From contig NC_060213.1 of NCBI RefSeq assembly GCF_021130785.1, positions 113,662,501-113,726,500 on the forward strand: a DNA stretch of 64,000 nt, in the 5' to 3' direction. Made by a program: the position numbers and the translations under genes. The notes under the pieces were generated by a model that saw only the letters and a program-made list of their open reading frames with translations, was not told the origin of the DNA and did no database searches. The stretch is from Homalodisca vitripennis. Its lineage: Eukaryota > Arthropoda > Insecta > Hemiptera > Cicadellidae. Every line of letters starts with the position of its first letter. The first letter of the stretch is position 1. This document shows positions 47,997 to 62,794 of this stretch, in pieces.

Positions 47997-48907
47997 GCAT
48001 AAGGTGTAAAAAGTAACCTATTCTACCTCTTGGATCTTACCCATCCTGTACTTTACACTTCAGAATAGACCCTATAATTGCATTGACTGCGTTCCAGTTG
48101 GTTATTGTCCCAATGACGATGGCAGCCGATCATCGTTTGTGCACGGGCTATCTTGGCAGCCTCCATTTCGTTTGTCTTCATTGGCGCACTATTGGCCTTT
48201 TTGCGCCTGCAGGTTTTTAGGGACGATTCCTGCAGAACAATTCCAACAGCTGTGGGACACGGTGTGGTAGGAGCATGAAGCGCCTTCGTCTTTGAAGCGC
48301 GAGTATACGAGTATGGTGTTAATTGACGCTCATCACCAATCTACAAACATCTAGAAATCTCCGCTCCATATAGCAGGATCTACTGAGAGGCTGTCAAGCA
48401 ACAGTCTTCTTTTACCATGAGATGGACCTTCGAAATTCACCATGTCTATATCTTAGGCGACTCAGCTTTTCTATATCTTATTTGGACACTTATCACGAAA
48501 CTGTAAATGGAATCACAATTGGGAACCTTTTCTTTTTTGTTAACAAACTGATCGCTAACTACATGCTATGGTCATCTATCTAAACGTTGACTTGTCTCAT
48601 TAATTGGTACAGTCTTGATTAAGCCAATTCTGATGTCCTTGACGTGGCTACCGCAGCAACGTCTTCCACACTAACCTACTACGAAGGTGTTTTTCGACAT
48701 CTCTATTTGGAGCAAACCGTCAAACGGGACGTCAGAGAATCGATCCCTGGGCTATCTTGGAATAATGGAAGGATACCCTTTATGCCCCTCCACCGTATAA
48801 AACAATAAGTACCGATTCTTCAAGTAATCCTTCAAAGTCTTGCAAGGTATCAGGGTTCTATGAAAATTAGTTCAAGTGCTTCCTGCAAATCCAGAAATAG
48901 TAGATTT
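47997..48907 (-). pseudogene. Decayed R1/Jockey-like LINE reverse transcriptase, copy 2
   Basis: Counterpart of 25,850-26,760 with the same frameshifts and stops, so the decay predates the duplication. Confidence 0.72.
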
Positions 48908-49706
48908 AGATCTATGCAACTTTTATTTTTCAACAGTTCATAGACTTTTTAAATTGTGTATTGGATGTATATATCGGTGATCCATATTTAATAGGAATTC
49001 CAGTTTCAATATACCAAGAAATAGATAAAAGTGATGGACGCAATACCAGATAGTTAGGCACGTCGAAGACACCCTCATGAATAATTCAACAGCCAAAAAC
49101 CCCAATGTTATCTCTCCTCATAGCGATACATAGCTCTGAGACATTTATTGGAGTTTATTTCTAAGTCTATATGAATACACACATTTCGTTTTAAAGGAAT
49201 ATATAATAAAATTAGTAAAAATTATTTCTCAAACAGTCTCATAATCGGTTACTTAACAGCGTTGAAGAGGTAATATTGGCAAGACTTGGAATAATTAATG
49301 GGTTCTCGACACTGCGGCTGACAGTGTATTACTAAGCGTACTGTGCCGTTTACTAGAACCGTATCTAAGAGATGCAATCTGTAAAGTGTATATAGCATAT
49401 GTTTCAATTATAAACCGTCAGAAACGTCATTTGTAAATTTAAACTATAAAAACGATTCATGTATTTAGGGGAACAAGGTTTAATGACTAGTCGCTTACTA
49501 GTATAATTTTGATGATAAACAATACTTTAACTCTGCACTCCACCGTCTATGGAGGAAACTTGACAATCAATTTGGGTGTCCGTAAAATCGAAAGGAGAGG
49601 TTTTAATCATCCCACCATCTACTACAGGATAAAAATGAATGTTTAGTTTTGAGCCTCTTCGTCGTCGACTTTCTTTGGGTCTCTTCAGAAGGACGTGACT
49701 CCAGAT
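48908..49706. other. Non-coding stretch, copy 2
   Basis: Matches 26,761-27,559; an extra T near 49,509 and one G substitution near 49,574 open a spurious 74-codon frame. Confidence 0.45.
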
Positions 49707-49803
49707 TCCAGGAGTCAATTCTGAGAAAACGCCAGATTCCAGACGCTGCAAGAAAAGGAAGGTGAACTGGAACTAAACTCAAAATTCAATGGAATGGACC
49801 CTT
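49707..49803 (+). repeat. Dispersed repeat shared with 7.3 kb, copy 2
   Basis: Counterpart of 27,560-27,655. Confidence 0.65.
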
Positions 49804-52800
49804 TCTACCTTAGCTACGTTATTTGTAAGGTTTGTATCATTAACTAATGTAACGTTGTAATTAAAATATTATTTTTATTTTTTAACTGATATCTAAATTG
49901 AACAGTGCATCCATTTTTGGTAGTAAATTAATCCAAAACCCTATACAACTTAGATAATACCAAATATATAAATACCTTTAGGATTCTGTTTAATTCAGCA
50001 CATGTAATATCAATGAATAGTGTATAAAAATAAAATATCGCATAGAAATACAATTTATAATTAATTTCAAGTAGAAAAATTCCACATGTTTAGAAACCAC
50101 CAATATGTGTTCCGCAAAAAGTCTGGAATTTTCTAAAACTTTAAAATTAAAGAGTATTATATTAATATTTCAATAAATTAAGAGTCGTTATTTCTAAGAA
50201 TGTTTAAAGTAACTTTCTAAAATAATAATATACGTTCATTTGATATTTTGAGTTGATAGCCACACATCAAATGGAATATACCTTTCTTCCGTAAGAGCCG
50301 ATTTTTTTTATCTGCAACATATTTTTAAACATTTGTTGTTTGCACACAATGTTTCGTCAAATCAATGTGAAGTGGGAGTGTAAAATATTTGACGCACCGT
50401 CTTTTCAAGACAACAAATCTAATCGTAAGTTATAATCAAGCGACCATTAAAACCTTGAAATAAAGAGAATTGTTACACGTATTTTATTTTAATTATTCAT
50501 TAAAATTGTGTCATTAATGGTATGTTTTGAGCTGATACATTTTTTGGAGTTATGTATTTGTTAGTAGTTGATTTTTTTACGTTAAATGTAATAAAAATCC
50601 ATGGGGCCCTTACCATGATTATAGTATGGTGAACTTCTACCTTGAATAATTGGGGGGATCCATATTATTTTACACATAGCAAAGATTAAAAATTAAAAGC
50701 TGAATGGAAACAAATTAAACATTTTAATAGAAAACGTTTACTTTATAAACGCAATGAAGCTATAAACCTACCCAATTCAACGATTCAACGATATTACTAT
50801 TTTTGAAATTATTTACTAGTTATTTTTATTTTATTTTATATTATAACTAGATTTTAAATTATATTTTATTAGTCAACACAAAATTTCAATTAAAATATAA
50901 ATTCAAAACCTTGCTTTGGAGAGTTAATCCAGACGAGACAAACACAAAACTTTGTGTATTTGCTTCAACCCAAAAATATAATAAATCTATAAATGTGATT
51001 TTTATAAGAACTAAATTCTACCATGTCACATTTCCGTCAAACATAGATTCTTACATTGAACTACTATTTGTTACTTCATACGCACTTATTACATGTGTGT
51101 ACTTGCAATCATGTACGTAAGAGAACATCTAAAGTTGGTGGTCAGAAAATAAATGCACCACAGACTTGAACAATGGCCTTTGATGAAGAAATAAACACGC
51201 TCTCAACCTTTTCTTTCCATTGAGATCACCCTCATTCCTTTCAAACCCAATTTCCCCAATAATTAGTTTTATCGATTTTCACGAAGCTTCAAAAGCTAAT
51301 TTTGTTCTTGACATACTTTTGGGATACACCGATAGTAAGTCTTAACATTGTTTATCGTATTAAATAACACAAAATTTGTATATATCATATAAAATAAGCA
51401 ATAACATAATTTTTTGAGTTTCAAATTCTTAATAATGAGTATCCATTCTCCCATCCTCATTTTCTATGTTCTATATGAACGATTTTTATCAGTATTTTCA
51501 CTTAATTGATTTATTAATATTATAAAATAATTAACCCCTTAGGTATTTCTAAATACGTACTTATATTAAGCCTTCTCTAGAGTCTTACAATAGTAATCAG
51601 AACCAAATTCTTAGAGAATTATAACATTCTGAAAGCTACGCCGTGATTATAAACGAAACATTTTTCACAATATTATATGTTTCTCGCCACACTATGATCT
51701 TGGATTTAGATAGAATGCCACAATAAACAGTAGAAATCTAATTTATATTGAAGAAAGCTAGAGACCGCAGAGGTGATGGTTCTTCTCTACATTTGTAGTA
51801 GGTAATCAATATTCAGTGTAATGTAATGTTTTAATAAAAGTAAGGGATTGTTGGCTATTCTTTTGCATTTTTTAAATTACAAAAACCCAAAACAGCATTT
51901 CAATACCTTCACAAGAGCATGGTTTAAATATGTACATTTTATAATAAAACGCATTGATCCTTGATAGACTAGAAAGTTCCATTTCTATCTGAACGCTCAA
52001 TATCTCAAAAACGAACTGACATATAGACTTTACACAGGCTTTTCACCGTCTCTCCTACGCCATTTAATTGCAATTAAACTATTTTCTTCTAATTTAGAAA
52101 CGATATAGTAGAGTCAATATTCTGCTTTCTAATATAAACCATTTATGAAACTATTAACTAATCACTTCATTATTTACAGATTTATTCTTAACAGTTCAAC
52201 AAACTGAACACTACATTCGGTGACTATATGTTTATTCTTTTGACTGAAATGTACGTGGATGTTGTCAGATGTCAGTTGAAGCCGGTCAGTCTTATTCCTG
52301 AAGTAAATCCATCATAAGAGGATTTTCTTCACGATTTGTAAAAGCCGATCTGTCCTTTTCGCACAACACGGAATAATGAAAGGATATTTTCCAAAAGTTT
52401 CATCTTATTCACATACATATTCTTTTTTATACTGGGGATTTCAATAGAATCTTGTTGCAGCACTTTTTGAATTTCTTATGCTTTAAAAGTAGGTATTATA
52501 ACTTAAAAATGAGAATCTTTAAAAACATCTATTGTCTCCTTAGAAAGACTTAAGATAAATTTTAACCTAATTAATCGTGAAAATTAAATAAAAACTTATA
52601 GTTAGTGAAAAATATTAAATGTTGGCTACATTAACAAATGTAGATTCTTTCCACTTCCACCAACACCCTCACAGAAGTCAATTCCCTAACAGTATATTTG
52701 TATGTGTAAAATCTGACCTTTTATCACCTGATAAAGTATATTGTGTCTTCAACCCTAATTTACATCCAAAACAAACGAATTAGGTTAGTTTATTACAACT

Positions 52801-55800
52801 GTAATAGTTGGTTTTTATAACAGTACCACAACTATCATTGTATGAGTATTTTTATTAGAGAAAGTACTGGGTTCATTGTTTCCTAAATGTTTCCAAAAGA
52901 GAAACACTTGGGTAATTGATATCAGTTTTATACAACCCAAAGTAAAAAGTGCGTTGAATATCAACTCAAAACATCTGAAAATCTTGAAACTTTTTTCAGT
53001 GAGTACTCAATCTAGCTCACCTTATAAATTTTATTTCGGGACACTGATGCTCACTTCGTTTACAAATACATAAATACCTTCATTCTTTATTAAGCTGGCA
53101 ATATCACGGTCTTTACTTATGGGTTTTAAATTGTCTACTATTTTATTGATAATAAAGTTAAACATAAACTTATATAGTGTGATGGTTAAAAAAAGCTTTC
53201 TATATAATATTAATGTTTTTATTCCTACTGTATTAATTGGAATGAGTTATTCGTAGTATAAACTCTGCTTTAAAAGAAACCTTAGATCAATTTACTAACT
53301 TAACTATTTATTTAAAATTACGTGTAAAATATATAGATGCTGAGTTAAATTTACTTTCATTTATTTTATTTTAATATTTTTTCTGGCAACTTTGTTTCAA
53401 CATGGACGGTAAGAGATTGATTGTATCCATGGAGTCAAAGTCGGAAAAGTATTTCATTGTTTAATCAATCCTCACTTGTGGCAGCTGAAGCAAGCTATCT
53501 TCTTCTAATCGAAACAGATTAGATTAGATCGACACTCTTTAATGGGTAATTGTGTATTGTGTAACGAACACGTAATGTGAACATCTAATACGAAAAGAAT
53601 ATTTCAACAGTATAACTATTTATTTTAGTGTAAAAAAACCATAGGTTTTGTATCATTTTCACTACACCTAAGTAATTCTTATCGATTTCATCATTATAAT
53701 GTAGGCATACGTAAGTATTTCAAACATTTAGTATACATTTGCATTGTTTATTTTAACATCGAAATATCTTCAAAGGTTTCCAACGTTGGTAAGGTCAAAC
53801 TTTGCACATCAAGGATCTGAACCACCCTTAATGATCTGTACCAATCAATTAGCATACACAATTTCAAGGCCACCAGTGTAAACAATAGTAAAACGTCTGT
53901 AACAAAAGACATCGCTCCGATCATCTAACAATACCAGATTTTCTCTGTCAAGACATTAAAACAAAAGACTTCGATGCAAAATTTGACTCTAGTAAAAATT
54001 TAAATGGTGTTATTATAAATACATGTGTTTTGCGATATGCGAGTGATAAATTTTTAAACAGTATGGGAAAAGAGAGATTGGATAAGTGTTCCGTAAGGTA
54101 AACTGAAGAATTGGATCGCTTTTACCTTATCAAGAAACTGACGGAGGTCCTTCTTTAAAACCCTATCTTTACTTATCCAGCTGTACACTATACATAGGAC
54201 CTAGGGAGTTGACACTTAGTACATACAATCCGTTTTGTCTAAGGAAGAACGCTATTGATTTTGGGGTGAGAGTGAGAAAGGGTAACAAAAGGGAAATCAC
54301 AATATCTAGGATAAATACTACCGTTGGGTTTTGATGCTACATTGATTCCGTTTATTTAACAGTGCAATTATGCACTTAAAGCAATATGAACGTTAATATA
54401 AATAGTGAGTTTAACCATAACATGTTATGATTGACACACCAGTGTTTAAAAGATAAATAAAATACATTTTTATTAACTTTAAATCACACCAATATATAAG
54501 GGAAACTATTATAGCAGGCTTTCACATGAACCACTATATGAAGGAATTCATACAATTCACCATGGCATCTATACTAACAGTTAAATATTTTAATAATTTA
54601 AAGTACTGATCAGAGAATATTGGTAATTAATTCAAATTATTACATTGGTACTGATTATATACTGATTATTATTTATATTTATATTATTATTATTATTATT
54701 TATATTATATTATTTATGTATTATTATTTATTACATATATTATTTATATAATTATACTGATTATATTGGTACTGATCAGAGGTATATAACAAAACCTATG
54801 AAAAGGTAAAATAAAGTGCAATAAGGTCACGTTCGTATTTTTTAACCCATACTCAATGTCAACGTCTACGGAGTGACGATATTTACGCATGCGCACAAAA
54901 GGATCTCTTTCATCTTTTTTAATGTCGAAGGACAATTGCTTCTGAAATTGCGTAACGTTTTGAATAAATCATTAGACTATCAAAGAATGTAATGATTTTC
55001 AAATTCCCGATCATTGGAAAAAATCTTTTTAGCAAAAATGTGTGTGTTTTATTATTATGTGGGAAAATAGTTCTGTGAAAGTTATCTACAATTTTGAACA
55101 AATGTGTTATATTACATCCAACGTTTATGTAGAAAGTTGTCACTCTTCACAGGATCTGTGACCTATAACACTTCTCTTTTTTTATAGTATTTAAACCTAC
55201 TTATACAAACAAAATTAATAAAAATATTTCAAAACCTACCTTATCATGTGGTAAACCGTCCATGGGAATAATTAGTAAACAGCACTGACCTGGAACAAAA
55301 GTTTAATTAAAGCATAGAACGATACCATTAGTTACAACGTTTAAATTTTTACACTTTATTTTTGTAGAGATCCATAAATGTGCATTGTTTAAATGCGTTT
55401 TAATATTATCAAATTACCTCTACATAGTTACCTCTACTGAAAATTACGTTTCGTAGCTGACGTATGTAGTCGTATACGATCCTTTCAGAAACATTACAAA
55501 TATAAAAAGGTTAAATTAATAAAACGATGATATATAACATCTCACTATGAACAATATTAAATTACAAATGATCATAATGTATTTTACCAAGACTTCTAAG
55601 AAATTGCTTCGTATTCTAGAAGAGTTAGAAAGACAGAAGGATTTGGTATCAGAAATATTGCCGTCATCGTGATCGAAGTTGTCACTAATATTCAATAGTG
55701 GGTAGCACGAACGACATTCTATCACTAAAGGGTAATCTCTATTATTTATTTGATTTATATATTATTTTCCATATATTTTATATACTTCGTTCCTTTTATC

Positions 55801-56349
55801 CTATACAGTTGTTAATTCTTTATATTGTTTTGTTTTATCGGCGAATTTAAACTTAAAAGTTGTAGTGTTTTCCTAATAAACTTTACTCACTTTAAAACGC
55901 AAAGAAAAATTACTGTTTCACATGTATCTATTTCCGAGGGTAAGTATTGAAATTATTGGAATTAGGTCAAAAGGACACTATTATCATGCTAAACAACATT
56001 TCTTTTTTGAAACTGAAATTTGTTAAGTGTAGTCACTAAATTATAGGTTCGGTAATTAATGAATAAAGGGTAATTTTTTTAATTTGAACTAATTATAAAA
56101 TAAATATTGAGTATTATAGTAAGGAAGGGTTTCATTCAAAGTAGATTTAATAAAAATAAATATTAATATTTATTATTATTTTATGTTCTAAATATTTTAT
56201 ATCTAAATCAATAAAATCTTATACTTTATCTAACTCACAAGGAAACCGGTCTGATGCTCCTAGATTACAACTATACAATATTCATACGATGAAAAATATT
56301 ACACCACCTCTGAGCAATAAGGAGAAGTGCCACTACCATCGTCCAGTTA
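49804..56349. other. Long AT-rich non-coding stretch, copy 2
   Basis: Matches 27,656-34,198 with scattered substitutions and 1-bp indels, often in homopolymers, for example at 53,635 and 55,019. Confidence 0.5.
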
Positions 56350-58278
56350 TTGATTAGTGTGACACTACATTTACCATTTATTTATTACCGTACGTTGGAA
56401 TGTAAAGCTTATATGAAAAACGCCTCGCTTGTTGTAAAATGCAATATTTTACCATCCACTATCATCGTACAGTTACTTATTAGAATATGTTTACCATTTA
56501 TATGTTACCGGACGTTGAGCTTACATGAAAAACGCCTCGCTTGTTGTAAAATGCAATATTTTATCATCCACTACCATCGTACAATTAGTGATTAGAATAT
56601 GTTTATCATTTATATGTTACCGGACGTTGAGCTTACATGAAAAACGCCTCGCTTGTAGTAAAATGCAATATTTTATCATCCACTACCATCGTACAGTTAA
56701 AGATTAGAATATGTTTACCATTTATATGTTACCGGACGTTGGAACGTGAAGCTTACATGAAAAACGCCTCGCTTGTTGTAAAATGCAATATTTTACCATC
56801 CACTATCATCGTACAGTTACTTATTAGAATATGTTTACCATTTATATGTTACCGGACGTTGAGCTTACATGAAAAACGCCTCGCTTGTTGTAAAATGCAA
56901 TATTTTATCATCCACTACCATCGTACAATTAGTGATTAGAATATGTTTACCATTCATATGTTACCGGACGTTGAGCTTACATGAAAAACGCCTCGCTTGT
57001 AGTAAAATGCAATATTTTATCATCCACTACTATCGTACAGTTAAAGATTAGAATATGTTTACCATTTATATGTTACCGGACGTTGGAACGTGAAGCTTAC
57101 ATGAAAAACGCCTCGCTTGTTGTAAAATGCAATATTTTACGATCCACTATCATCTTACGGTTACTAATTAGAATATGTTTACCATTTATATGTTACCGGA
57201 CGTTGAGCTTACATTAAAAACGCCTCGCTTGTTGTAAAATGTATTATTTTCTCATCCACTATCATCGTACAGCTACTAATTAGAATATGTTTACCATTTA
57301 TATTGTTACCGGACGTTGAGCTTGCATGAAAAACACCTCGCTTTTTCTAAAATGCAATATTTACCATCCACTATCATCGTACAGTTACTGATTAGAATAT
57401 GTTTACCATTTATATGTTACCGGACGTTGAGCTTACATGAAAAACGCCTCGCTTGTTGAAAATGCAATATTTTATCATCCACTACCATCGTACAGTTAAA
57501 GATTAGAATATGTTTACCATTTATATGTTACCGGACGTTGGAACGTGAAGCTTACATGAAAAACGCCTCGCTTGTTGTAAAATGCAATATTTTACGATCC
57601 ACTATCATCTTACGGTTACTAATTAGAATATTTTTACCATTTATATGTTACCGGACGTTGAGCTTACATTAAAAACGCCTCGCTTGTTGTAAAATGTAAT
57701 ATTTTCTCATCCACTATCATCGTACAGCTACTAATTAGAATATGTTTACCATTTATATGTTACCGGACGTTGGAACGTGAAGCTTACATGAAAAACGCCT
57801 CGCTTGTTGTAAAATGCAATATTTTACGATCCACTATCATCTTACAGTTACTAATTAGAATATTTTTACCATTTATATGTTACTGGACGTTGAGCTTACA
57901 TTAAAAACGCCTCGCTTGTTGTAAAATGTAATATTTTCTCATCCACTATCATCGTACAGCTACTAATTAGAATATGTTTACCATTTATATTGTTACCGGA
58001 CGTTGAGCTTACATGAAAAACACCTCGCTTTTTCTAAAATGCAATATTTTACCATCCACTATCATCGTACAGTTACTGATTAGAATATGTTTACCATTTA
58101 TATGTTACCGGACGTTGAGCTTACATGAAAAACGCCTCGCTTGTTGAAAATGCAATATGTTACCATCCATACCATCGTACAATTACTGATTAGTGTGGCA
58201 CTATGTTTACCATTTATCTGTTACAGCACGTTGGAATGTAAAGCTTATATTAAAAACGCCTCGCTGCCAAAATTTAAT
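56350..58278. repeat. 112-bp satellite array, 17 units (copy 2)
   Basis: Anchors lie at about 56,415, 56,527, 56,639, 56,759, 56,871, 56,983, 57,103, 57,216, 57,328, 57,440, 57,560, 57,672, 57,792, 57,904, 58,017, 58,127 and 58,254. The first seven show a 112-112-120 rhythm, a 344-bp higher-order unit seen twice in a row. The variant AAAAACACCTCGC occurs at 57,328 and 58,017, and a longer module between them is partly reduplicated. The 36-bp extra in copy 1 is absent. The first and last units match the edge units of copy 1. Confidence 0.97.
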
Positions 58279-58580
58279 TTCCCCTCCTCCACTATTACCA
58301 TCCGGTTATTGTTGGTGTAACTTAATATGTATTGTTTATGTAATTACAAAGGGCGGAGTGTGCTGGTTACAAAATAACAATTCATTAAATGTACTATTAG
58401 TTGTACAGTTATTCGTTTGTGTAAGACCATTTAGAATACGCATGGGAGACTAGCATTACAGTTTATCGAACACTATCTGGTGCAAGAGAGAAAGCACCTT
58501 AATGAAATCACACAGTTCACTAATTCAGTTCGATTCTCGGAGACAATTAATAAACATCCGTGGGGAATTTAATACGTAAG
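58279..58580. other. Flank between satellite and shared block, copy 2
   Basis: Identical or nearly so to 35,116-35,417. Confidence 0.5.
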
Positions 58581-58758
58581 GATCCCGCAAATTAAATGAA
58601 CAGCGGCGCTGTGAGAGAACGAAATGATTCTTGAGGCACACGCGTAGACTAACCTCGCTAATTAATTACTAACGCTTTCTCGAGCTCAATAGGTTAACTT
58701 CAGTCTTGTAATGGATGTTTTAATAGCGTTAATGTACTTCAAAATGTGCAATTTTTAA
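58581..58758 (-). repeat. Block shared with the minisatellite flank, copy 2
   Basis: Counterpart of 35,418-35,595. Confidence 0.75.
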
Positions 58759-58907
58759 AATGTTAATGTTGAGCAATTAATAAATATAAGCAGTCTGAAA
58801 CTTACAGGCCTATTTTGGTAGTGACGATCTTTACCATCTGTATTACTCTGACAGTTAATACAATTAACTAAAATGAGGTTTTAAACGCATGGCATGACAT
58901 GTTGCTA

Positions 58908-59633
58908 CTAACCATTTGCTTGCACGAACACTTATAACTATGCTTAATTGTCCTATAAAAATATTAATAACGTCACATTATTGTTAAATAACAGGATGAA
59001 TGCTGATTACACAATTATTTACATTGTACTAATTTGTTGGAAATAATTTTTATACATAAAAAGTTAACAAAATCATTTCGTACTAAAACTAGTTTTCAAT
59101 TCCTTACTTAATTAATATGTAAATACGTTGTTCGAATTCGAGTAAATATATTTACAAAAAAGGTGAACAACCTAGTAGTATAGTTTTAAAATGTTAATAT
59201 TTTAAATATTAGCTATGAAGTTACATTTGTTTTAAAATCAACCAAAATAAGAGCTAACAACAAAAAGACTATAGAAATTTATTTTTAATTTTATCACTTA
59301 ATCAGTTGAAATAATAATTATGTTTATACTAATCGTTTGCCTGGACGAACACTCCTAACTATGCTTAGTTGTTCTATAACAAATATTAATACCTCCAAAT
59401 TATCATACATTAAGAGAATAAATGCTGAGGATACATTATTTACACTGTATTAATTTGTTAAAATTAGTTTGGGATGTATAAGAAAATAATAAATCCTTTC
59501 ATAGTCATATTACGTTTCAAATGCCAAATTATGTAATATGTAAATACGTTGTGTGAATTGAAGTAATTTTATTTACAAAAATGTGATTAACCTAGTAGTA
59601 TAATTTCAAAATGTTTATATTTTTAAAATTATT
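58908..59633 (+). repeat. Old ~421-bp tandem pair, copy 2
   Basis: Counterpart of 35,745-36,470; the internal divergence of the pair is the same, so it predates the large duplication. Confidence 0.8.
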
Positions 59634-59752
59634 TATTTTCTGTATTCAGTTAAGTACAAAGTTTAAAAAATAATAGTAAACCATATTTATTTCAATCGTA
59701 GGCCTTTTACTATTTCTTTTCCGAGATAAGGAAAATGTCTTTACGCAGAATT

Positions 59753-62400
59753 TATTAAAACAGTCTTTGCTTTTATAAGACAGTTAAACAGAAAATTGTC
59801 TTTAGAAATTTATAAGCAGAATTAAAGGCTGAGCTCCTACTAAATAAAATTGTCTAACTGGATTACTTTCCTTATACATCTGGAATAAGCTTTTCATTAT
59901 GACAATACAATTTAGTGTTGTCTTAAGAGAAGTTTTCCTTGCCATTCATTTTAAGGATAATAAAAACACAATGAACTCCTTTTATATTTGTATTTTACGA
60001 GTACATATACTTAAATGAAGAATCTTCTAGAACTATTATCTGGACAGCAAAGTAATCTAAGATTCTGCGAGACCTGATAAGGATTTTGGTAAAATCTTTA
60101 GTAGGGTTTTAATAAAGTGTGCGATAATCTAATTTACATAACGATAGTTTATCAAACTTTTCACTAGCAGAATAAAACGCCTTTATAATCATAATGTTAA
60201 GATAATATTTTTTTACAATCAGCGAACCTTCATTTTCTTAGGGGAAAAAATTACTAGGATGCCAAGGAAGATCATTACCACAATTTTTATGTAGAGTTCT
60301 ACATATAAATAAGACGATCATTCCTTACAATAGGACAGATTTACAGACAGTTATGAACAAACTTTCGTAAATTTAACAGTTGCAAACAATATATATCTTT
60401 CAATATGATTTATATCAGAATATGAACTAAAAATGATACTTGATAGATTAATAGAACTGAGACATTATGTATAACAGGCATAAGATGTTTATGTAACAAA
60501 AGTTTTACCTTTAAAATCCACTTCCACAAAGAGTGCAAAGTTTTGTATTTTGGAACTTCATCACAAATTTTAATTCATATCTTTAAGATCCTGATATGAT
60601 AGCTTAACATTCATTTGTGGTTAATGACTTGAAAAACTTCAATGATTCCCAATAAATCCTGAAAAACCTCTCCTGAGAACTTGAAGCATACTAACGGAAG
60701 AAAACAAATAATTATTTGAACTATGTACTGTATATGTACATTCAAAATGCGTTTCTATAAACGATAAAAACTATTCATCAAGGCCCACTAATTGCGTATG
60801 CCATGCTTAACGGTCAATGGACAGTGAGTGCGTCAAGTGGTATGAGCAGATCGATTCAGGAGTTTAGTAGTCCGTAGCCTCAAACTATCCTTACGGCCTT
60901 AGTTGGTTGATTAAAGTCCTATCTAAGTTAGTATTGTATATGCAGCTAAATTCTGCTTTTTCAAAGTTTTTATACTAAAATAGTTAAAGAGATTAATCTT
61001 AATTAATCTTCAAATACGTAATTGTTTCAAAACCATATTTTACTCATTCTAACTTTTATTTGAAATGGGAGTTATAAGTTTAAGTGCTCATTTATTTATA
61101 ACTCTCTCTTTAGTTATAAATAAACGAGAACGCCATCATATCTATTTATATATAACTAAAGAGGTGTGACTTTAAATATCAATATAAAGGATAAAAAATT
61201 ATTGTTTTAATCGCTCACACGCTATTATAATAGAATTAAAAAGTAGAATTTAAAAGTATCTTAAATTCGGGATTCTGGAAAAAATATTGAAGACAAGAAT
61301 ACCTTGTTGAAGTTTGTTAAAAATGCTAAGTTTACTGTCTATCTGTCTGTATGTGTTTTGGATAACAACAGAGAACAGTTAAGCTTACATTTGTTGCTTA
61401 GACTTTTAACTTAAACAAATATAAGCTGTATAAAGTAGACATTTTAATAATATTTTCTAAGATTATTAAAACAACTATGCACAGAAAGTTTATTATAACT
61501 TTTTTTGTTTCTACAAATCAGAGAGGTAAAGTACAATATGACTAGAAATTTATCTGCAAAATAAAGGCTGAGCTCCACCTAAGGATATTATAATACTGGA
61601 TTCATTTTCTTATAATTCTAGAAACCCTTTATTAAAATACAACTAAGCATTGTCTTTTGAGAATTTTTATTTTTTCTCTTTATTTTAAAAATAATAAAAA
61701 TGCCAAGAATTTCTTCTATAATTTTATTTTACATAATAAATTTGAAAGAGGATTAAACTGGAACTAATATTTGGACAGCAATGTACACTGAGATTACCGA
61801 GATCAGAGAGTTTTTTTACAAAAGCTTTAGTAATGTTTTAATACGGCGCAAGATAAACTAGTTTACAACGATAGTTTACTAACGTGACAGTTTACTAGAA
61901 ACTTGCTGATATACAAATTGTCATATGAACTAAAGTCTCAGAAACTAAATATTAACACGATAAACGAATTTTCAGTTCTCAAATGTGAGATCGTTGCGAT
62001 ACACGACAGAATATCTTCATTACAAGTTGTGTATCATTAAAACGTGAATTAAGAATTACGAATAGATAAATAAAGAACTTAAAATTAAGTATAGCAGCCT
62101 AAGAGTTTTCTTTAAACTTTGTTGTCATATGTTTTACCTTCAAACCGTGCTCAACAAAAAGCGTCAAATTTCATATTTTGGGAATCACCAGTTGAGACAT
62201 TATCTTCTACATCTGCCATGATAACTAAGTTTCACATTTTTTTCATTTACCTCAAAAAGACTCACCAGTTGCCAATAAATTCTGACCATCTCTTGAAAAC
62301 GTGAATTGTAACTAACAAAGAGAAAAATACTTTCTTAAGCTCTACATGTCCATGAAAAATTCGTTTATATTTCTTGAACGATAAAAAATTCCAATAATGA
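59753..62400 (+). repeat. Old ~1-kb direct repeat pair, copy 2
   Basis: Counterpart of 36,590-39,235 with a few substitutions. Confidence 0.65.
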
Positions 62401-62794
62401 AGTTGTGTATTTAAAAATTATTTCCTACAAGTATTTTAATTATCAAGTAGCTCATTAATTATTTTTACCTTTGAGAAACTTTCATAGCAAGCTTATTATT
62501 CCAAAATCATTATTTTTTTATTCCACGTGACATTTTTATCTATTTTTAGAAGCGTCATATGACAATAATATCCATTTCATCAACAAATCAAACACTGACA
62601 AACAACGGATCTGTTTGATAAGCAGAGCAGGTGTAGTGCTCCCAGCGGTGCTTAACAAATTTACATGTATTCCTCCGTTACGTATCAAGCAGGCTTATAC
62701 AATACAAGTGCTAAATTACTACTGTTTCACAAATTTTAAACATATCAATACATGTAACCTAACTATCGCAACACATATAATGCATTATTTTTTG
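62401..62794. other. AT-rich non-coding stretch, copy 2
   Basis: Matches 39,236-39,629. A 1-bp insertion near 62,672 opens a 61-codon frame (62,615-62,800) that is not a gene. Confidence 0.5.
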
